Of a stretch of 54,402 nucleotides of DNA, positions 16,825 through 25,239 are shown piece after piece. The stretch covers positions 1 to 54,402 of the forward strand of contig UBXM01000005.1 of NCBI GenBank assembly GCA_900469445.1, written 5' to 3'. The notes under the pieces are model-generated. The model had not been told where the DNA came from. It saw nothing but the letters and a program-made list of their open reading frames with translations, and ran no database searches. The position numbers and the translations under genes are program-made. Positions within the stretch are counted from its first letter, which is position 1. The number at the start of each line of letters is the position of its first letter. The DNA is from Hyphomicrobiales bacterium. GTDB taxonomy: Bacteria; Pseudomonadota; Alphaproteobacteria; Rhizobiales; Rhizobiaceae.

Positions 16825-17625
16825 ATGCTCAAGAAACTGTTGCTGACAGGCGCTGCTGGTGGCGTCGGTCAGAGCATACGTCCGCTGCTGTCTCAGTTGG
16901 CGGAGAGGGTCGTGGTGTCAGACCTTGCTGACGTCTCGGATCTAGGCCCCAAAGAAATCTTTGTCAGGTGCAATCTGGCCGATGCTCAGGGTGTGTTGAG
17001 GCTTCTGGAGGGGGTCGACGGCATCATCCATCTGGGAGGGGTGTCTGTCGAGCGATCCTTCGATCCTATCCTCCAAGGCAATATCATCGGCCTTTACAAC
17101 CTTTACGAGGCTGCTCGGCATCAGGGCAAGCCACGCATCGTATTTGCCAGTTCCAACCACGTTGTCGGCTACTATCGGCAGGACCAGAAGATCGACAACA
17201 GCGTCTATCCCCGACCGGATTCGCTCTATGGCGTTTCCAAGGTTTTCGGCGAAGCCGTCGCCAGCATGTATTATGACAAGTTCGGACAGGAAACCCTGAC
17301 GCTTCGCATCGGTTCCTGCTTCGAGAGACCGCTTAACCCCCGCATGCTGGCAACATGGCTGAGTTATCGCGATTTCGTCTCGTTGTGCGAAAGAGCGTTC
17401 CTGGCCCCCCGACTGGCCCATACGATCGTTTATGGCGCTTCCGCCAACGAGAAATCGTGGTGGGATAACAGCAATGCAGATTTTCTTGGCTGGCAGCCGC
17501 AGGACAGCTCGGACAAATGGCGTGTCGAGGTCGAGGCGGCGGCCGGTGTGCAGGATCCGAACGATCCCATGGTTGTTTATCAAGGCGGGGCGTTTGCGGG
17601 TGCTGGCCATCCGGACGACAGCTGA
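16825..17625 (+). CDS. udh: uronate dehydrogenase
   Basis: NAD-dependent oxidation of D-galacturonate or D-glucuronate to the aldarolactone, first step of the oxidative uronate pathway. The 266-residue short-chain fold has the nucleotide motif TGAAGGVG at residues 8-15, the segment GIIHLGGVSVE, the active-site Ser region VFASSNHVVGYY and the catalytic Tyr135 and Lys139 in YGVSK. Long stretches (QGNIIGLYNLYEAAR, YDKFGQETLTLRIGSC) match the characterised Agrobacterium enzyme as I remember it. GGAGG lies before the ATG. It is followed after 82 bp by a semialdehyde dehydrogenase of the same pathway. Confidence 0.93.
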   Translation: MLKKLLLTGAAGGVGQSIRPLLSQLAERVVVSDLADVSDLGPKEIFVRCNLADAQGVLRLLEGVDGIIHLGGVSVERSFDPILQGNIIGLYNLYEAARHQGKPRIVFASSNHVVGYYRQDQKIDNSVYPRPDSLYGVSKVFGEAVASMYYDKFGQETLTLRIGSCFERPLNPRMLATWLSYRDFVSLCERAFLAPRLAHTIVYGASANEKSWWDNSNADFLGWQPQDSSDKWRVEVEAAAGVQDPNDPMVVYQGGAFAGAGHPDDS

Positions 17626-17707
17626 TAACATCGTCTAAGGACGCTCTCCATTCATCGTCACGGCCATATCAGATTGTTTGAAACAGGCCGCTTGGGAAGG
17701 AAAAAGC

Positions 17708-19141
17708 ATGACCATCCATCAAAACCTCATCGCCGGCGAATGGGTCGGCACGACCGGCTCGGAAAACGTCAACCCGTCCGACACCAATGACATTGTCGGG
17801 GTTTACGCCCAGGCAACTGCGGACGAGGTCAAGCAGGCAATTGCCGCTGCGAAGGCTGCTTTTCCCGGCTGGTCCCGGTCCGGCATTCTCGAGCGTCACG
17901 CGATCCTGAAAAAGACTGCGGACGAAATCCTGGCGCGCAAGCAGGAACTCGGCACGCTTCTCTCCCGTGAAGAGGGCAAGACGCTGGCCGAGGGCATCGG
18001 CGAAGTCACGCGTGCAGCCCAGATCTTCGACTTTTTCGCCGGTGAGACGCTCCGGTTGGCGGGCGAAGTTCTGCCATCGGCAAGGCCCGGGATCGGCGTC
18101 GAGATTACCCGCGAACCGCTCGGCGTCATCGGCATCATCACGCCATGGAATTTTCCGATCGCCATCCCGGCGTGGAAGATCGCGCCGGCGCTTTGCTACG
18201 GCAACACGGTGGTCTTCAAGCCGGCGGAACTCGTGCCGGGCTGCTCCTGGGCAATCGTAGACATCCTGCATCGCGCCGGTCTTCCCAAGGGCGTGCTCAA
18301 TCTGGTCATGGGTCCGGGTTCGGTTGTCGGTCAGACGATGCTGGACAGCCCCGATATTGCCGGCATCACGTTCACGGGCTCTACCGGTACCGGCAAGCGG
18401 GTCGCTGCAGCGTCGATCGAGCATAACCGCAAGTTCCAGCTGGAAATGGGCGGCAAGAACCCGATGATCGTTCTCGACGATGCGGATCTGGGCGTCGCCG
18501 TGGAGGCCGCCGCAAATTCCGGTTTCTTCTCCACCGGCCAGCGTTGCACCGCATCTTCACGCCTGATCGTCACCGAAGGCATTCATGACAAGTTCGTCAA
18601 TGCCCTGACCGAGCGGATGAAGAATATTCAGGTCGGGCACGCCTTGAAGCCCGAGACCCATGTCGGCCCGGTTGTCGATGTGCGTCAGCTCAAACAGGAT
18701 ACCGATTATATCGAGATCGGGGTCAAGGAAGGCGCCAAGCTTGCCTTTGGCGGAGAGCGTTTGGAGCGGGACACACCCGGCTTCTATCTGCAGCCGGCGC
18801 TGTTTACCGAAGCGACCAACCAGATGCGCATCAGCCGCGAGGAAATCTTCGGCCCGGTCGTCAGCGTCATTCGCGTCAAGGATTACGATGAGGCGCTGGC
18901 CATGGCCAATGACACGCCTTTCGGCCTTTCCGCTGGTATCGCCACGACCAGCTTGAAATACGCAACGCATTTCAAGCGCAACTCGGAAGCCGGCATGGTG
19001 ATGGTCAATCTTCCGACGGCCGGCGTCGATTTCCACGTGCCTTTCGGCGGCCGCAAGGCTTCTTCCTTCGGGCCGCGCGAGCAGGGCAAATATGCCGCCG
19101 AATTTTTCACCGTGGTGAAGACGGCCTATACACTGGCCTGA
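17708..19141 (+). CDS. alpha-ketoglutaric semialdehyde (2,5-dioxovalerate) dehydrogenase
   Basis: A 477-residue aldehyde dehydrogenase. Asn148 (PWNFP), Glu246 (LEMGGKNP) and catalytic Cys280 (GQRCTASSR) are all present, as is the nucleotide-binding FTGSTGTGK. The family resemblance is to enzymes that oxidise alpha-ketoglutaric semialdehyde to alpha-ketoglutarate, the last step of oxidative uronate, aldarate and pentose pathways. Its place behind udh agrees. The intermediate enzymes (galactarolactone cycloisomerase, keto-deoxy-galactarate dehydratase) are not in the window. Succinate-semialdehyde dehydrogenase activity is the main alternative. The start at 17708 has GGAAGGAAAA upstream. Confidence 0.85.
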   Translation: MTIHQNLIAGEWVGTTGSENVNPSDTNDIVGVYAQATADEVKQAIAAAKAAFPGWSRSGILERHAILKKTADEILARKQELGTLLSREEGKTLAEGIGEVTRAAQIFDFFAGETLRLAGEVLPSARPGIGVEITREPLGVIGIITPWNFPIAIPAWKIAPALCYGNTVVFKPAELVPGCSWAIVDILHRAGLPKGVLNLVMGPGSVVGQTMLDSPDIAGITFTGSTGTGKRVAAASIEHNRKFQLEMGGKNPMIVLDDADLGVAVEAAANSGFFSTGQRCTASSRLIVTEGIHDKFVNALTERMKNIQVGHALKPETHVGPVVDVRQLKQDTDYIEIGVKEGAKLAFGGERLERDTPGFYLQPALFTEATNQMRISREEIFGPVVSVIRVKDYDEALAMANDTPFGLSAGIATTSLKYATHFKRNSEAGMVMVNLPTAGVDFHVPFGGRKASSFGPREQGKYAAEFFTVVKTAYTLA

Positions 19142-19187
19142 TCCTCTGGCGGCAAGCGCTGCCATCGGAATGTAAAAGACCTTTCAT

Positions 19188-19223
19188 CTATCCGTCTGCA
19201 GAGTGACATTTGTGGACGGATAG
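19188..19223 (+). terminator. hairpin after the aldehyde dehydrogenase gene
   Basis: Nine-base arms CTATCCGTC and GACGGATAG enclose an 18-base loop and are followed by ATTTTGTG. The loop is long for a terminator, so it may instead be a regulatory structure for the next gene, which starts 55 bp later. Confidence 0.4.
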
Positions 19224-19278
19224 ATTTTGTGCGTTATCTCTGTCTGCGCAAACGGTTCAGAGACAAGGCAGGAAATTC

Positions 19279-20334
19279 GTGGTTCAGCGCGTCAGCTTTT
19301 ACATCCTTCTGGTCCTTGTGACGCTGGCTTTCATCGCGGTCCTCATTCCTTTCTATTCTGCCGTTTTCTGGGCGGTGGTCTTTGCGATCATCTTTTTCCC
19401 GCTTTATGCGCGGCTGGAAACAGCACTGGCTGGGAGGCGCAATATTGCTGCTGTTCTGTCCGTGCTGATCTGCCTCTGCCTCGTCATCCTGCCGGGCCTG
19501 GCAATTCTCGCCTCGCTCATCCAGGAAGGGACAGGCCTCTACCAGAGGATTTCAAGCGGGCAGATCGACCTCAACCGCATGTTCAACGAGGTGGTCGTCG
19601 CGCTGCCAACCTTCATGCAGGATTGGCTGCAGAACATCGAGAACGGAGGTTTCGCAGCCTTGCGGGACCGTTTCTCGTCTTCGCTCATGCAGGGCGGAAG
19701 CTTCTTTGCGGGGCGTGCCTTGAACTTCGGCCAGAGCACCGCCGAATTCTTCATAGCCTTCGGCCTGATGCTCTACCTTCTGTTCTTCCTGTTTCGCGAC
19801 GGGCGCTCTCTCGCCGCGACAATCCGCAGTGCGGCGCCGTTGAGCGATGAGCATACGACACAGTTCATGGCGAAGTTTGCCTCGGTCGTTCGGGCCACGG
19901 TCAGGGGCAATATCATCATCGCGATCCTTCAGGGGGCTATCGGCGGTATCACCTTCTGGTTTCTGGGCGTCCAGCCGGCGCTTCTATGGGGCGTGTTGAT
20001 GGTCATTCTGTCATTGGTGCCCGCCGTTGGCGCCGCTCTCGTCTGGGTGCCGACGGCAATCTATCTTGCCGTTACGGGCGAGGTCCTGAAGGCTGCCGTT
20101 ATCGTTGCGGTCGGCGTCTTCGTGATCGGCCTCATCGATAATATCCTGCGGCCGCCACTGGTCGGCAAGGAGACGAAACTTCCGGATTACGTCGTTCTGA
20201 TTTCGACGGTGGGAGGGATTTCGCTTCTCGGGGTCAACGGCTTCGTGATCGGCCCATTGATTGCAGCACTGTTCATCGCGGCCTGGTCGCTCTTCGAAAA
20301 AGAACGGACCGAAGATAGCATTATCGTCGACTGA
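19279..20334 (+). CDS. AI-2E/PerM-family membrane protein
   Basis: A 351-residue inner-membrane protein of the AI-2E family transporter group. It has an N-terminal pair of hydrophobic segments, a polar middle part (about 90-170, FMQDWLQNIENGG) and a C-terminal block of helices with PAVGAALVWVPTAIYLAV and IDNILRPPLVG, both family hallmarks. Members export autoinducer-2 or small ions; the substrate cannot be told from sequence. The GTG at 19279 is preferred, with AGGA six bases before it; an upstream ATG at 19210 lies inside a hairpin and lacks a ribosome site. Confidence 0.82.
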   Translation: MVQRVSFYILLVLVTLAFIAVLIPFYSAVFWAVVFAIIFFPLYARLETALAGRRNIAAVLSVLICLCLVILPGLAILASLIQEGTGLYQRISSGQIDLNRMFNEVVVALPTFMQDWLQNIENGGFAALRDRFSSSLMQGGSFFAGRALNFGQSTAEFFIAFGLMLYLLFFLFRDGRSLAATIRSAAPLSDEHTTQFMAKFASVVRATVRGNIIIAILQGAIGGITFWFLGVQPALLWGVLMVILSLVPAVGAALVWVPTAIYLAVTGEVLKAAVIVAVGVFVIGLIDNILRPPLVGKETKLPDYVVLISTVGGISLLGVNGFVIGPLIAALFIAAWSLFEKERTEDSIIVD

Positions 20335-20383
20335 AACCCTGATTTGGGCAAATGTGGTCGGACTATGGTCCGATCCTGGCATT

Positions 20384-20425
20384 CGCAAAGGTCCCATGGC
20401 GGAACTATGGTTGGGCTTGGATGTT
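20384..20425 (+). promoter_or_regulatory. EcfG-type general stress promoter with extended upstream block
   Basis: GGAAC at 20401-20405, 16 bp, then TGTT at 20422-20425, close to the alphaproteobacterial EcfG consensus GGAAC-N16/17-CGTT. Directly upstream, CGCAAAGGTCCC (20384-20395), three bases and GCGGAAC are the same as before the DUF1236 gene at 23204. The gene start follows 37 bp after the -10. It predicts expression of the glycine-rich protein under the general stress response. Confidence 0.6.
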
Positions 20426-20462
20426 GCCCCATAGTAGGATGTAACTTCTAACCCCGTTTGCG

Positions 20463-20960
20463 ATGGAGATTGCCATTCCCTCCCGCCGACAGATCATATC
20501 CGGCCTGACGCTGGCCCTTTTTTCAGGGCTTGCGCCGCTTGGCGCCAATTCCGCAATCGCTCGCAATGGCGGGGAGGGTCGTGGGAATGGCGGTGGCCGT
20601 GGGGGCGGCAATGGCAATAGCGGTGGAAATGGCGGCAATTCCGGCAGGGGCGGTGGCCCAGGCGGCGGCAACAACGGGAATGGTGAGGGTAAAGGTCGGG
20701 GCAACTCGGGAAGCCGCAGTTCGGGAAACCGTAGTCGCAGTTCGTCCTTCTCGGCTGGATCGGCGAGGACTGAGAGCCGGTCGCAGAAGGATTCCGTCAG
20801 TGTTGATAACGGCAATATCAGTGTAAGGCATGGCAGCGGTATTGCGGAAGAGGTGAACGATCGCGGCCGCTATGTGATGCGCGACCGGAGCGGCAGAACC
20901 ATCGTCAACCGTAGCGCGACCAAATCCGACATGGACAGGTTGCGTTCATTCGTAAAGTGA
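20463..20960 (+). CDS. exported glycine-rich repeat protein
   Basis: A 165-residue protein with a Tat-like leader (SRRQIISGLTLALFSG), then a low-complexity block of Gly, Asn, Arg and Ser (about 34-100) built from short GGNGN/GRGGG units, and an ordered C-terminal domain (ISVRHGSGIAEEV, GRYVMRDRSGRTIVNR, DMDRLRSFVK). The tail looks like a conserved rhizobial envelope module; its role is unknown. The upstream EcfG-like promoter suggests a stress-induced envelope protein. Simple-repeat composition makes database matches in the middle part unreliable. Confidence 0.65.
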   Translation: MEIAIPSRRQIISGLTLALFSGLAPLGANSAIARNGGEGRGNGGGRGGGNGNSGGNGGNSGRGGGPGGGNNGNGEGKGRGNSGSRSSGNRSRSSSFSAGSARTESRSQKDSVSVDNGNISVRHGSGIAEEVNDRGRYVMRDRSGRTIVNRSATKSDMDRLRSFVK

Positions 20961-20982
20961 ATGCCGCGTAACGTGGATGCCG

Positions 20983-21005
20983 CAAGCCGGCGCCTATCCG
21001 GCTTG
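20983..21005. terminator. hairpin between convergent genes
   Basis: CAAGCCGG and CCGGCTTG form a perfect 8-bp stem with a 7-base loop, between the stops of the glycine-rich protein and the NarL-type regulator. No long T run follows. Confidence 0.5.
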
Positions 21006-21028
21006 TGACGTCGTCATTCCCGATGGAA

Positions 21029-21691
21029 TCAGGAAAAGGAGCGTGTGGAGCCCTCGCGTATCGCCTCGTTCCAGGCAATTGCCGCAGCCGTTCTGTTGCT
21101 GACATTGAGCTTGGTGAAGATGCGCGTCATATGGTGCTTCACCGTCTTTTCGTGCAGGTCGAGTTCGATGGCGATCGACTTGTTGCTGAGGCCTTCGGCG
21201 GCAAGCCCCAGAACTTCGCGTTCCCGTGTCGTCAGGTCGCGCATGGCGGCGAACAGGCCGTCGTCGTCGGGTGAAACCGGCGGCTCCGAAAGGAGCTTTG
21301 CCGAAAGAGCCGGCGCCACATACCCTTCTCCCGCGGCAATCGAGCGAAGGATTTCAGCAAGCGAGCCGGACCCGATACCCTTGAGCACATAACCCTTGGC
21401 GCCGTCCTGCAGGGCTTGGCGGATGTCGTCGCTGGTTTCTGACACGGTCAGCATCACGATGTTCTGGTCCGGGCGCTCGGCAAGGATTGGGGCGATCGCG
21501 CCCAAGCCGCCACCCGGCATCGAGATATCCATCAGCAGAATATCGGGCTGATGCCGCTGAGCGATTTCGATCGCGTCGTCACGACTGCCGCCTTCGGCGA
21601 CGATGTCGAAGCCGAGTTCGGTCAATGTGCGTGCCACGCCTTCTCTGAAGAGTGGGTGATCGTCGCATACGGCAACCCGCAGATCGGTCAT
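21029..21691 (-). CDS. NarL/FixJ-family response regulator
   Basis: A 220-residue DNA-binding regulator. The receiver has VAVCDDHPLFREGV, phosphoacceptor Asp in ILLMDISMPGGG and Lys in GYVLKGIGSG. The LuxR-type HTH spans about 145-205 with LTTREREVLGLAAEGLSNK and EKTVKHHMTRIFTKLNV. Its ATG shares a base with the kinase stop (TGATG), so the two are coupled. Targets are unknown. Confidence 0.92.
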   Translation of the reverse strand: MTDLRVAVCDDHPLFREGVARTLTELGFDIVAEGGSRDDAIEIAQRHQPDILLMDISMPGGGLGAIAPILAERPDQNIVMLTVSETSDDIRQALQDGAKGYVLKGIGSGSLAEILRSIAAGEGYVAPALSAKLLSEPPVSPDDDGLFAAMRDLTTREREVLGLAAEGLSNKSIAIELDLHEKTVKHHMTRIFTKLNVSNRTAAAIAWNEAIREGSTRSFS

Positions 21692-23091
21692 CAAGTCTTC
21701 TCCGTTTCGCAAATCTTCAGCGACATAGTCACCGTCGTACCACTGCCATCTGACGCGATGGCGAACCGTCCGCCGAGGCTTTCGATCCGCTCCCTCAAGC
21801 CGGCAATGCCGAGGCTGGTTGGTTTCACCGATGCCGGGTCGAAGCCCGGACCGGTATCGATGACATCCACCACAACGCAATCCTGTTCCAAACGTTGCAG
21901 TACTTTCTGTCCCGATCCTTCGGCATGCCGCCAGCCATTGTTAAGCGCTTCCTGAACGAAGCGGTAGATGCAGATCTTTTCCGCGGCGCTTGGATGCCAG
22001 TCGACTGCGGCCAATGTGAGGGCAACAGGAATTCCTGTCCGTTCCCGATAGCGCTGCACCGCTTGCAAGATCACTTCCTGAAAATTTGCGGTTTCGATTT
22101 CCGGCAGGATCAGGTCGTGGCAGATACTGCGGATTTCCCGCATGGCTTCCTGAAGGCTGGTCTTGATCGAAGAGACTTCCGCTTCCCGTGCTTCGCGAAG
22201 CGCCTGGGCACCGAGAATGGCCGGGCTGTCAATGCGCAGAGACGCATAGGCGATGAGCTGCGCCGGACCGTCATGCAGATCCGCGCCAATTCGTCTCAAG
22301 AAGCGTTCATTGAGCGCGGTCGTCCTCTGGTTCGCCTTCTGGACACGAGCATTCAGTTCGCGGTTCTGCTTGAGCAGATGGGAAAGCTCGCCGACCCGCG
22401 CATTCAGGAGGCCGCGCTGGAGTTCGATAAGCCTGCTTCCGCGAAAGACGATCAGTGAGAGCAGGGAGAAGATTGCTGCGATTACGGCGGTCACGGCAAG
22501 CCATGCGCGCAATCTGGCGCTCTGCAGGCTCCGTTCGAAATCGGTTGCCACTTCATAGAATTCCGAAACCGCCACGACTTCGCCTGACCATGGCTGGAGT
22601 ACGGGATTGTAGATTTCCAGAAGCGGATGCGTCTGATCGCCCAGGGCTTCGGCCTCTTCCGGATCGATCTCGTTGAATTCGGAGACCATCCTTCCCGAGA
22701 AGGCCGCCTTGAGGTCTTCGCTCGGGGTGAGCTTCTGCCCCATCAGCTTCTTGTCGTTTGCGTAGAGGATCGTGCCATCCTTGCGCCAGAGCCGGAACGA
22801 AACGAGACGTCGGCCAAGAGCACCCTGCGACAGCGTCTCATCGAGCGCACGCTCGATGGATTCATCGAGTTTTTCCGTTGTCGTCATGTCCGGCAGGATC
22901 GGCGCGATGATGCTGTCGACGTAAAGGGCGGTCGATGCTGCCGAATTTCGTGTAACGGCTTCTTCGATGAGGCTGGCGACAAAGGTGCCGACAATCAGCG
23001 TCGCAATGACGGAAATGAACCCGCCGACGAGCAGAAACTGGCGGGCGAGCGATTGTCCGTTCCAATGAGCAATAACGTTGGGTAGGCGCAC
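21691..23091 (-). CDS. membrane sensor histidine kinase, NarX/DegS type (HisKA_3)
   Basis: About 466 residues: a transmembrane segment near the start (FLLVGGFISVIATLIVGTF), a periplasmic sensor of about 150 residues (VSFRLWRKDGTILYAN region), a second segment (AWLAVTAVIAAIFSLLSLI), a coiled-coil linker and the kinase core. The phospho-His is in IGADLHDGPAQLIAY (about residue 273), and the ATPase domain shows RFVQEALNNGWRHA, DTGPGF and GLRERIESLGG. The start is uncertain. A GTG at 23091 has GAGG upstream, while a longer GTG start at 23142 has no visible ribosome site. Partner of the overlapping regulator gene. Confidence 0.88.
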   Translation of the reverse strand: MRLPNVIAHWNGQSLARQFLLVGGFISVIATLIVGTFVASLIEEAVTRNSAASTALYVDSIIAPILPDMTTTEKLDESIERALDETLSQGALGRRLVSFRLWRKDGTILYANDKKLMGQKLTPSEDLKAAFSGRMVSEFNEIDPEEAEALGDQTHPLLEIYNPVLQPWSGEVVAVSEFYEVATDFERSLQSARLRAWLAVTAVIAAIFSLLSLIVFRGSRLIELQRGLLNARVGELSHLLKQNRELNARVQKANQRTTALNERFLRRIGADLHDGPAQLIAYASLRIDSPAILGAQALREAREAEVSSIKTSLQEAMREIRSICHDLILPEIETANFQEVILQAVQRYRERTGIPVALTLAAVDWHPSAAEKICIYRFVQEALNNGWRHAEGSGQKVLQRLEQDCVVVDVIDTGPGFDPASVKPTSLGIAGLRERIESLGGRFAIASDGSGTTVTMSLKICETEKT

Positions 23092-23203
23092 GAAAGCCTC
23101 GGAGGGGTGTAGTAGCGGAAGATAATTAAGCCTCGGATTCACGGCGTCAATGGGGCCGCGTCATCGCAATTTCTCGCTGCCGGACCAAAGTCGCATCCCC
23201 AAA

Positions 23204-23245
23204 CGCAAAGGTCCCGGTGCGGAACGGCGCGGCGAAGGCGGCGTT
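23204..23245 (+). promoter_or_regulatory. EcfG-type general stress promoter with extended upstream block
   Basis: GGAAC at 23221-23225 and CGTT at 23242-23245 with exactly 16 bp between, a full match to the EcfG consensus. Upstream CGCAAAGGTCCC (23204-23215), three bases and GCGGAAC repeat the block found at 20384. The DUF1236 gene starts 30 bp after the -10. Confidence 0.72.
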
Positions 23246-23275
23246 TTCATGCCATCGCAAACAGGGAGTTGTGTG

Positions 23276-23668
23276 ATGAAAAAGATGATCCTGGTATCCG
23301 CTGCCCTCGCAGCTTTCGCAACCGGTGCCGCCGCCCAGCAGAGCACGGTGAATGGCGCGGTCGGTGGTGCCGTGACCGGTGCAATCGTTGGCGGACCGGT
23401 CGGTGCCGCTGTGGGTGGCATCGTCGGTGCTGCAGCAGGTACCGCAATCGATCCGCCGCCAGAGCGCGTCGTTCGTTATGTCGAAGCCCAGCCGATGCCG
23501 GCACAGCCGGTTGTCGTTGAAGAACGGGTGGTCGTCGGTCGACCTATTCCGCAGCAGGTGGTGCTGACGCCGATCCCGGAAGACCCGACCTATGCCTATG
23601 CGGTGGTCAATCAGCAGCGCGTGATCGTCGATCCGCAGACACACACGGTGGTCCGCATCATCAATTGA
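23276..23668 (+). CDS. DUF1236-containing exported protein with glycine zipper
   Basis: A 130-residue protein with a cleavable signal (MKKMILVSAALAAFATG, cut near AAAQ). A glycine-zipper stretch (GAVGGAVTGAIVGGPVGAA) that may insert in or cross a membrane follows, then a DUF1236 tail (VVGRPIPQQVVLTPIPE, YAVVNQQRVIVDPQTHTVV). DUF1236 proteins are periplasmic, of unknown role, and common in rhizobia. The start at 23276 has a GGAG site; an upstream frame extension lacks a signal peptide. The EcfG-type promoter indicates stress induction. Confidence 0.85.
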   Translation: MKKMILVSAALAAFATGAAAQQSTVNGAVGGAVTGAIVGGPVGAAVGGIVGAAAGTAIDPPPERVVRYVEAQPMPAQPVVVEERVVVGRPIPQQVVLTPIPEDPTYAYAVVNQQRVIVDPQTHTVVRIIN

Positions 23669-23688
23669 TGCACGACCGCTGGCATTTG

Positions 23689-23721
23689 AAGGCGCTCGCT
23701 AAGTCGCGGGCGCCTTTTGTT
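23689..23721 (+). terminator. rho-independent terminator after the DUF1236 gene
   Basis: Arms AAGGCGCTCGC and GCGGGCGCCTT (11 bp with one G-T pair), loop TAAGTC, then TTTTGTT. It starts 21 bp after the stop codon. Confidence 0.88.
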
Positions 23722-23885
23722 CGTCAGGGCACGGCAACCGGTCGAGCGTTCGAATGAACTTGCTTTCCAATGTTCCAGGAACCTATGTTTCCGTACGTTC
23801 CTCGACGACGGAATGAAGCTGCTGCCAAGTCTGGCCGGAAGCTTCGTCCGCTCAAATGCTTGCGCTCATTCCAGGATCATGCCGC

Positions 23886-25133
23886 ATGAATTCCAATCTC
23901 GTCGTCAATGCCGGTCGGATTGCTGCAGACATCGACGCTCTCGCCAATCTCACCGAGCCCGGCCGGCCATGGACCCGTCGCGCATTCACGCCGATGTTTC
24001 TTGAAGGGCGTGCCTATGTGGAAAAGGCGTTTCGCGATGCTGGTCTTCAAACGCATGTCGACGCTGCGGGCAATCTGATTGGTCGGCGCAAGGGCAAGGC
24101 CGGTCGCGGCATCCTTATGCTCGGCTCGCATACGGATACGGTGCCGAATGGCGGCCGTTTCGATGGGATCGCGGGCGTGATTGCCGCTCTGGAAGTGGCA
24201 CGGGCACTGAGCGATGCAGGGATCGAGCTGGAACATGACCTGGAAATCGTCGATTTTCTTGCGGAAGAAGTTTCGATTTTCGGCGTGTCATGCATCGGCA
24301 GCCGCGGCATGACGGGTGTCCGCCCGGACGAATGGCTGGAGCGCGTGGCGGATACGGAAGAGGGCCGCATCGATCTTGCGGAAGGCATCCGAAAGGTGGG
24401 CGGTGATCCGGCACAAGCGGGCGGTCGTGACGATATCAAGGCCTTTCTCGAATTGCATATCGAACAGGGAACGGTGCTTGAACAGGAGGGTGTCGATATC
24501 GGCATCGTCGGCGCGATCACCGGCATTTCCCGTTTCGAAATCCTGATCGAGGGTCGTGCCGATCATGCCGGAACGACGCCGATGAATGCACGCTACGATG
24601 CGCTGGGCGCCGCATCCTGCCTGGTGCTCGGGATCGAACGCATCGCCAGGGAACTCGCGCTTGGACCGAGCTATTTCGCAGGTACGGTGGGCGAGTTTTC
24701 GATGGAGCCGAATGCCGCCAATGTCATTCCGTCGCATGTTCGCATGCTGATCGATGCCCGGGCGGTCGATCCCGCTGTGATGGACGACTTTGTTGCGCAG
24801 CTGTCTGCACTTTGCGCCCTGACGGCTGCGGACCGGAATGTGGCAATTGCCGAACCACGCAGGGTCTCGAATGCGGCTCCAACGCCAATGTCCGGGATGA
24901 TGACGGATATTCTGACATCGAGTGCTGCGCGGATAGGAGCGACCAGCCGGCCGATGGTGTCCGGTGCCGGCCATGATGCCGCCTTTCTGGCAAAGGTAGC
25001 GCCGGCTGCGATGATTTTCATCGCCAGCAAGGATGGGCGCAGCCACGCTGCGGAGGAATGGTCGGAAAACGACGCGATCACTCTTGGAGCGGCGGTGCTT
25101 TACGAGGCAGTTCTGGATCTGGACAGGAAATAG
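23886..25133 (+). CDS. M20-family Zn-dependent amidohydrolase (allantoate amidohydrolase / N-carbamoyl-amino-acid hydrolase type)
   Basis: A 415-residue dimetal hydrolase that removes a carbamoyl or ureido group. Metal ligands are seen in GSHTDTVPNGGRFDG (His and bridging Asp), FLAEEVSIF (Glu-Glu), LELHIEQG (His) and GAGHDAAFLA (His). The dimerisation insert has GRADHAGTTPMNARYDAL. The family includes AllC, N-carbamoyl-L-amino-acid hydrolases and ureidoglycolate hydrolases, and the sequence alone does not decide. The ureidoglycine aminohydrolase in the same window makes a ureide substrate plausible. The start is set at 23886; an ATG at 23856 is the alternative. Confidence 0.87.
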   Translation: MNSNLVVNAGRIAADIDALANLTEPGRPWTRRAFTPMFLEGRAYVEKAFRDAGLQTHVDAAGNLIGRRKGKAGRGILMLGSHTDTVPNGGRFDGIAGVIAALEVARALSDAGIELEHDLEIVDFLAEEVSIFGVSCIGSRGMTGVRPDEWLERVADTEEGRIDLAEGIRKVGGDPAQAGGRDDIKAFLELHIEQGTVLEQEGVDIGIVGAITGISRFEILIEGRADHAGTTPMNARYDALGAASCLVLGIERIARELALGPSYFAGTVGEFSMEPNAANVIPSHVRMLIDARAVDPAVMDDFVAQLSALCALTAADRNVAIAEPRRVSNAAPTPMSGMMTDILTSSAARIGATSRPMVSGAGHDAAFLAKVAPAAMIFIASKDGRSHAAEEWSENDAITLGAAVLYEAVLDLDRK

Positions 25134-25200
25134 GAAAAGGCGGCTTGCGCATAGGCTGGCGGGGCAGGATGCCGATCCCGCCAAGCGTCACAGTATTGCG

Positions 25201-25232
25201 ATATACGGCTGGGCCGATGCCCAGCCGTATAT
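25201..25232. terminator. bidirectional terminator between convergent genes
   Basis: A perfect 14-bp stem, ATATACGGCTGGGC and its complement, with a CGAT loop, between the amidohydrolase and psuG stops. The A/T-rich ends give a short U tract in both directions. Confidence 0.85.
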
Positions 25233-25239
25233 ATAACGG

